Positions 21,936-23,931 of a stretch of 23,931 nt of DNA are shown here, piece by piece. The number at the start of each line of letters is the position of its first letter. Position 1 is the first letter of the stretch. Below the pieces are notes generated by a model. That model searched no databases. It was not told where the DNA came from and saw nothing but the letters and a program-made list of their open reading frames with translations. The stretch is from Sutterella sp. (GTDB lineage Bacteria; Pseudomonadota; Gammaproteobacteria; Burkholderiales; Burkholderiaceae_F): assembly GCA_020025955.1 (NCBI GenBank), contig JAHHRF010000027.1:1-23931 (forward strand), written 5' to 3'. A program made the position numbers and the translations under genes.

Positions 21936-22547
21936 ATGAGTCAAGCAAAAGAAATAGTTATGAACCATTCTAATCAACTTACGGACGGCGCGAAGAAAGA
22001 AGCCAAGCGCACATGGCGACAAACCTTTCGACATGGACCCCGTCCTGAGGCGCTCGACAGTCCAACGCTCATGGCAGGGTTGGAACGCCGATTACTAGAC
22101 GCGATTTTTTCCCACGCCCCGAAGACCGTTGGGCTTTACATCCCGATACACAATGAGCCCGTTTTGAGTCCCGCGTTTTACGAAACGTTGCGCACTGCGG
22201 GGGTCGCGTTAGCGCTCCCAGGGATCCATGAGCGCGGTGGTGCGATGCGCTTCTTTTACTATCCCGAGGGAGCGACATTGGAGCCCGACGCCTATAAAAT
22301 CCTCGCGCCCCTTTCTGAACCAGAGTGCGCGCCCGATCTCCTTGTGGTCCCTTGTGTCGGCTTTACGCCATCGGGCTACCGACTGGGCTATGGGGGTGGC
22401 TTTTTTGACCGTTACCTCGACGCAAACAAAGCCCGAGGCGTGAAGACCATCGGGCTTTGCTTGGAGGCATTCAAAGTGCCAGAGACCCTTTTTGAAGCGC
22501 ATGATTGGACGCTCGACCAGGTAGTCACGGAGCGCCAAACCTATTAA
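21936..22547 (+). CDS. 5-formyltetrahydrofolate cyclo-ligase
   Basis: This enzyme converts 5-formyl-THF to 5,10-methenyl-THF with ATP, returning stored folate to the active pool. The 203-residue product shows KKEAKRTWRQTFR at the N-terminus, VGLYIPIHNEP, and the defining PCVGFTPSGYRLGYGGGFFD motif (139-158). In E. coli the homologue is ygfA (fau). ATG 21936 is used here; ATG 21960 would remove eight unconserved residues and cannot be excluded. Neither has a strong ribosome-binding site. The stop codon overlaps the stop codon of the convergent DUF535 gene. Confidence 0.92.
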   Translation: MSQAKEIVMNHSNQLTDGAKKEAKRTWRQTFRHGPRPEALDSPTLMAGLERRLLDAIFSHAPKTVGLYIPIHNEPVLSPAFYETLRTAGVALALPGIHERGGAMRFFYYPEGATLEPDAYKILAPLSEPECAPDLLVVPCVGFTPSGYRLGYGGGFFDRYLDANKARGVKTIGLCLEAFKVPETLFEAHDWTLDQVVTERQTY

Positions 22548-23428
22548 CGAAGGCGCTCCTTCATCTGGGCTTCGAGCCCATCGAGCATTTCATAGCGCTT
22601 ACGGTACATGCTGCGCTTTTTGCTCGCAATCTCTTCTAAGGGACGACGTTCGATCGTCAAGGGCAGGCGCCAGGCGTTGGCCTCACGCGTCCCGCCGTTT
22701 TCTTCCCAGAAGTCGTCGTAATTGAAGTAGACCTTGCGCGAACCATTGATACGCACCTTGGTTTGCTGCGCGTAGGGAATGCCCGTGAGCCCCAGATTCC
22801 AGTTCTGCGCCAAGAGCTTCATCGCATCGACCATCAAGAACATGGGACGCACCCCATGAAGGGCCTTCGTGAGACGACGAACGGCCTCTTGCGCACCCTC
22901 GCCCTTGGGGCCCTGGATGCTGGCCATCAACAAGTCCGACGCATTAATTAACCCGAAACTCGCATCGTAGTAACGCGTGTCCGTGCCATCTTGAATGTTG
23001 ATGGAGAAGTACCCCTCAAAGTAGTCGATGGCATTGAGGTTTAAGTGCAGGCGCAACGTATCCGTCAAGGGAGCGAGTTCCACCGTCCCCGTTTCCACCA
23101 AGGTTTTCACGCGCTCAGCGCCGAGCTTTTCTTCCAGTACCGTCAACGTCGTGATGATGGCGTCTACGCGCTCCTTGGGACTCAAGCGCTTATCGCAGTA
23201 GTGATAAATCACCGAGTGGAAACGCACGGGATCCTTCACAAACAAGGGACGCCACAACGAATGCGCATTTAACCAGGTGATTAAGCGCAGGGCTTCCTTT
23301 TTGTAGAAGGGGCGACGCAACCAATAGCGCATCGTCATACGCACGCGTTTTAAAAAACGACGTTCCCGACCCACGTAGAGCGTACGCGGGCCCGGGATTT
23401 GAGTCAGTAAAGGCGTAGTGTCAGTCAC
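22544..23428 (-). CDS. DUF535 (VirK/YbjX-like) protein
   Basis: The 294-residue product resembles the VirK/YbjX family. It has a basic N-terminus (RERRFLKRVRMTMRYWLRRP), YDASFGLINASDLLMASIQG, a central AQEAVRRLTKALHGVRPMFL block, MVDAMKLLAQNWNLGLTGIP, and YFNYDDFWEENGG near the C-terminus. Members are linked to envelope or virulence traits in enterobacteria, but no biochemical activity is established. There is no signal peptide. The start is GTG at 23426-23428 without a clear ribosome-binding site. It lies 23 bp after trpS on the same strand, so it may depend on the trpS transcript. Confidence 0.82.
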   Translation of the reverse strand: MTDTTPLLTQIPGPRTLYVGRERRFLKRVRMTMRYWLRRPFYKKEALRLITWLNAHSLWRPLFVKDPVRFHSVIYHYCDKRLSPKERVDAIITTLTVLEEKLGAERVKTLVETGTVELAPLTDTLRLHLNLNAIDYFEGYFSINIQDGTDTRYYDASFGLINASDLLMASIQGPKGEGAQEAVRRLTKALHGVRPMFLMVDAMKLLAQNWNLGLTGIPYAQQTKVRINGSRKVYFNYDDFWEENGGTREANAWRLPLTIERRPLEEIASKKRSMYRKRYEMLDGLEAQMKERLR

Positions 23429-23451
23429 AAGTCGATCGAATCGTAAAAGGA

Positions 23452-23931
23452 TTAGTCTTCTAAGAAAGTGCGCAAGGCGGCATTGATGTCGTCCATCGTC
23501 ACATCCGCTTGGGCGTGCACGGGAGCGCCTTCAATGAGTTGGGCTTCACGCTTTAAGCGACCCACCCATTGGCCCGCGTCACGACCGCTTTCAAAGCCGT
23601 CGCTCACCAAGAGTTCACGACCCTGGTAGACGAGCTTGAAGTAGAAGCGATTGTCCGCTTCGCGGTACTGCTTAAACTGGGCGACGTCCTTTTTCTGAGC
23701 CTTCTTTTCCGTCTTGGTTTCAATCGCGGTGAAGCGAGAGAGCCCCACGGCCGGACGCAACTTCGCCATTAATTCTTGCGCGTAGCGACGAGCCTTTTCG
23801 GCCCCCTTCTGAAGGATGATTTCGATTTCTTCCGGGTGCGCCATGAGGGCTTCATAGCGTTCACGCATGGGGCCAATCTCACGGTCGATCTGGTCAGCTA
23901 AGCGCTTCTTGGCTTCGCCCCAGCCTAAACC
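23452..23931 (-). CDS. trpS: Tryptophanyl-tRNA synthetase, C-terminal part (5' end outside window)
   Basis: The open frame runs off the right edge. Its first residues, GLGWGEAKKRLADQIDREIG, then MRERYEALMAHPEEIEIILQ and AEKARRYAQELMAKLRPAVG, match the C-terminal helices of TrpS. About 75 further residues follow the normal end of E. coli TrpS. They contain FKQYREADNRFYFKLVYQG and LLVSDGFESGRDAGQWVGRL, a segment like the small DUF1508/YegP fold. I recall this extension from betaproteobacterial TrpS. The ATG at 23868 is an internal Met. Only the last 159 residues are in the window, so the catalytic HIGH and KMSKS regions cannot be checked. Confidence 0.87.
   Translation of the reverse strand, partial: GLGWGEAKKRLADQIDREIGPMRERYEALMAHPEEIEIILQKGAEKARRYAQELMAKLRPAVGLSRFTAIETKTEKKAQKKDVAQFKQYREADNRFYFKLVYQGRELLVSDGFESGRDAGQWVGRLKREAQLIEGAPVHAQADVTMDDINAALRTFLED

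Noticed and set aside
1..23931. tRNA, rRNA, CRISPR, insertion sequence or prophage
   Set aside because: No cloverleaf-like sequence, regular spacer-repeat array, transposase, integrase or terminal inverted repeats were seen.

Overview
The window looks like a chromosomal segment of an anaerobic or micro-aerobic betaproteobacterium, perhaps a Sutterellaceae-like member of the Burkholderiales. This placement is inference from gene content. The cues are a TrpS with an extended C-terminus, a folB-ttcA pair, a slt-cca pair divergent from a 5-formyltetrahydrofolate cyclo-ligase gene, and a divergent rsmI/lpoA pair. Base composition and codon use look even throughout. I see no tRNA, rRNA, insertion sequence, prophage or CRISPR array.

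Layout. Positions 1-3246 (+ strand) hold the 3' part of tex and complete prfC (release factor 3). A bidirectional terminator then separates prfC from a long minus-strand block. That block, read from right to left, is lpoA-like, uup (ABC-F ATPase), a long-chain acyl-CoA ligase, a HemN-family radical SAM gene, a 504-bp gene-free region, and the hydrogenase cluster. From 15.4 kb onward are rsmI (+), a two-CBS-domain gene (-), folB-ttcA (-), a DUF2905 membrane protein (+), slt-cca (-), a 5-formyltetrahydrofolate cyclo-ligase gene (+), a DUF535/VirK-like gene (-) and the 3' end of trpS (-).

The distinctive part is 3319-8715. It encodes an [FeFe]-hydrogenase catalytic subunit (HydA), a separate small subunit with a twin-arginine signal (HydB), a four-helix FdnI-type cytochrome b, and the maturases HydF and HydE. 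The arrangement predicts a periplasm-facing, membrane-anchored hydrogenase that exchanges electrons between H2 and the quinone pool. As I recall, it resembles the Shewanella oneidensis order hydA-hydB-fdhC-hydG-hydX-hydE-hydF, but hydG and hydX are absent here and a 101-bp gap with a strong hairpin lies where they would be. HydA carries all H-cluster ligands and the proton-relay cysteine. It has Thr in place of the usual Met before the second ligand (TPCTAK for MPCTAK) and Asn in the third motif (MNCPGGC).

The 504-bp region upstream of hydA holds a Fur-box-like 15-bp perfect palindrome, an imperfect 26-bp direct repeat with a period of exactly 120 bp, and a nested set of TTCGAA inverted repeats near the start codon. 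It reads as a regulated promoter and structured leader.

The remaining genes are core housekeeping functions: translation and RNA modification (prfC, rsmI, ttcA, cca, trpS), envelope (lpoA-like, slt), folate (folB, cyclo-ligase) and lipid activation.
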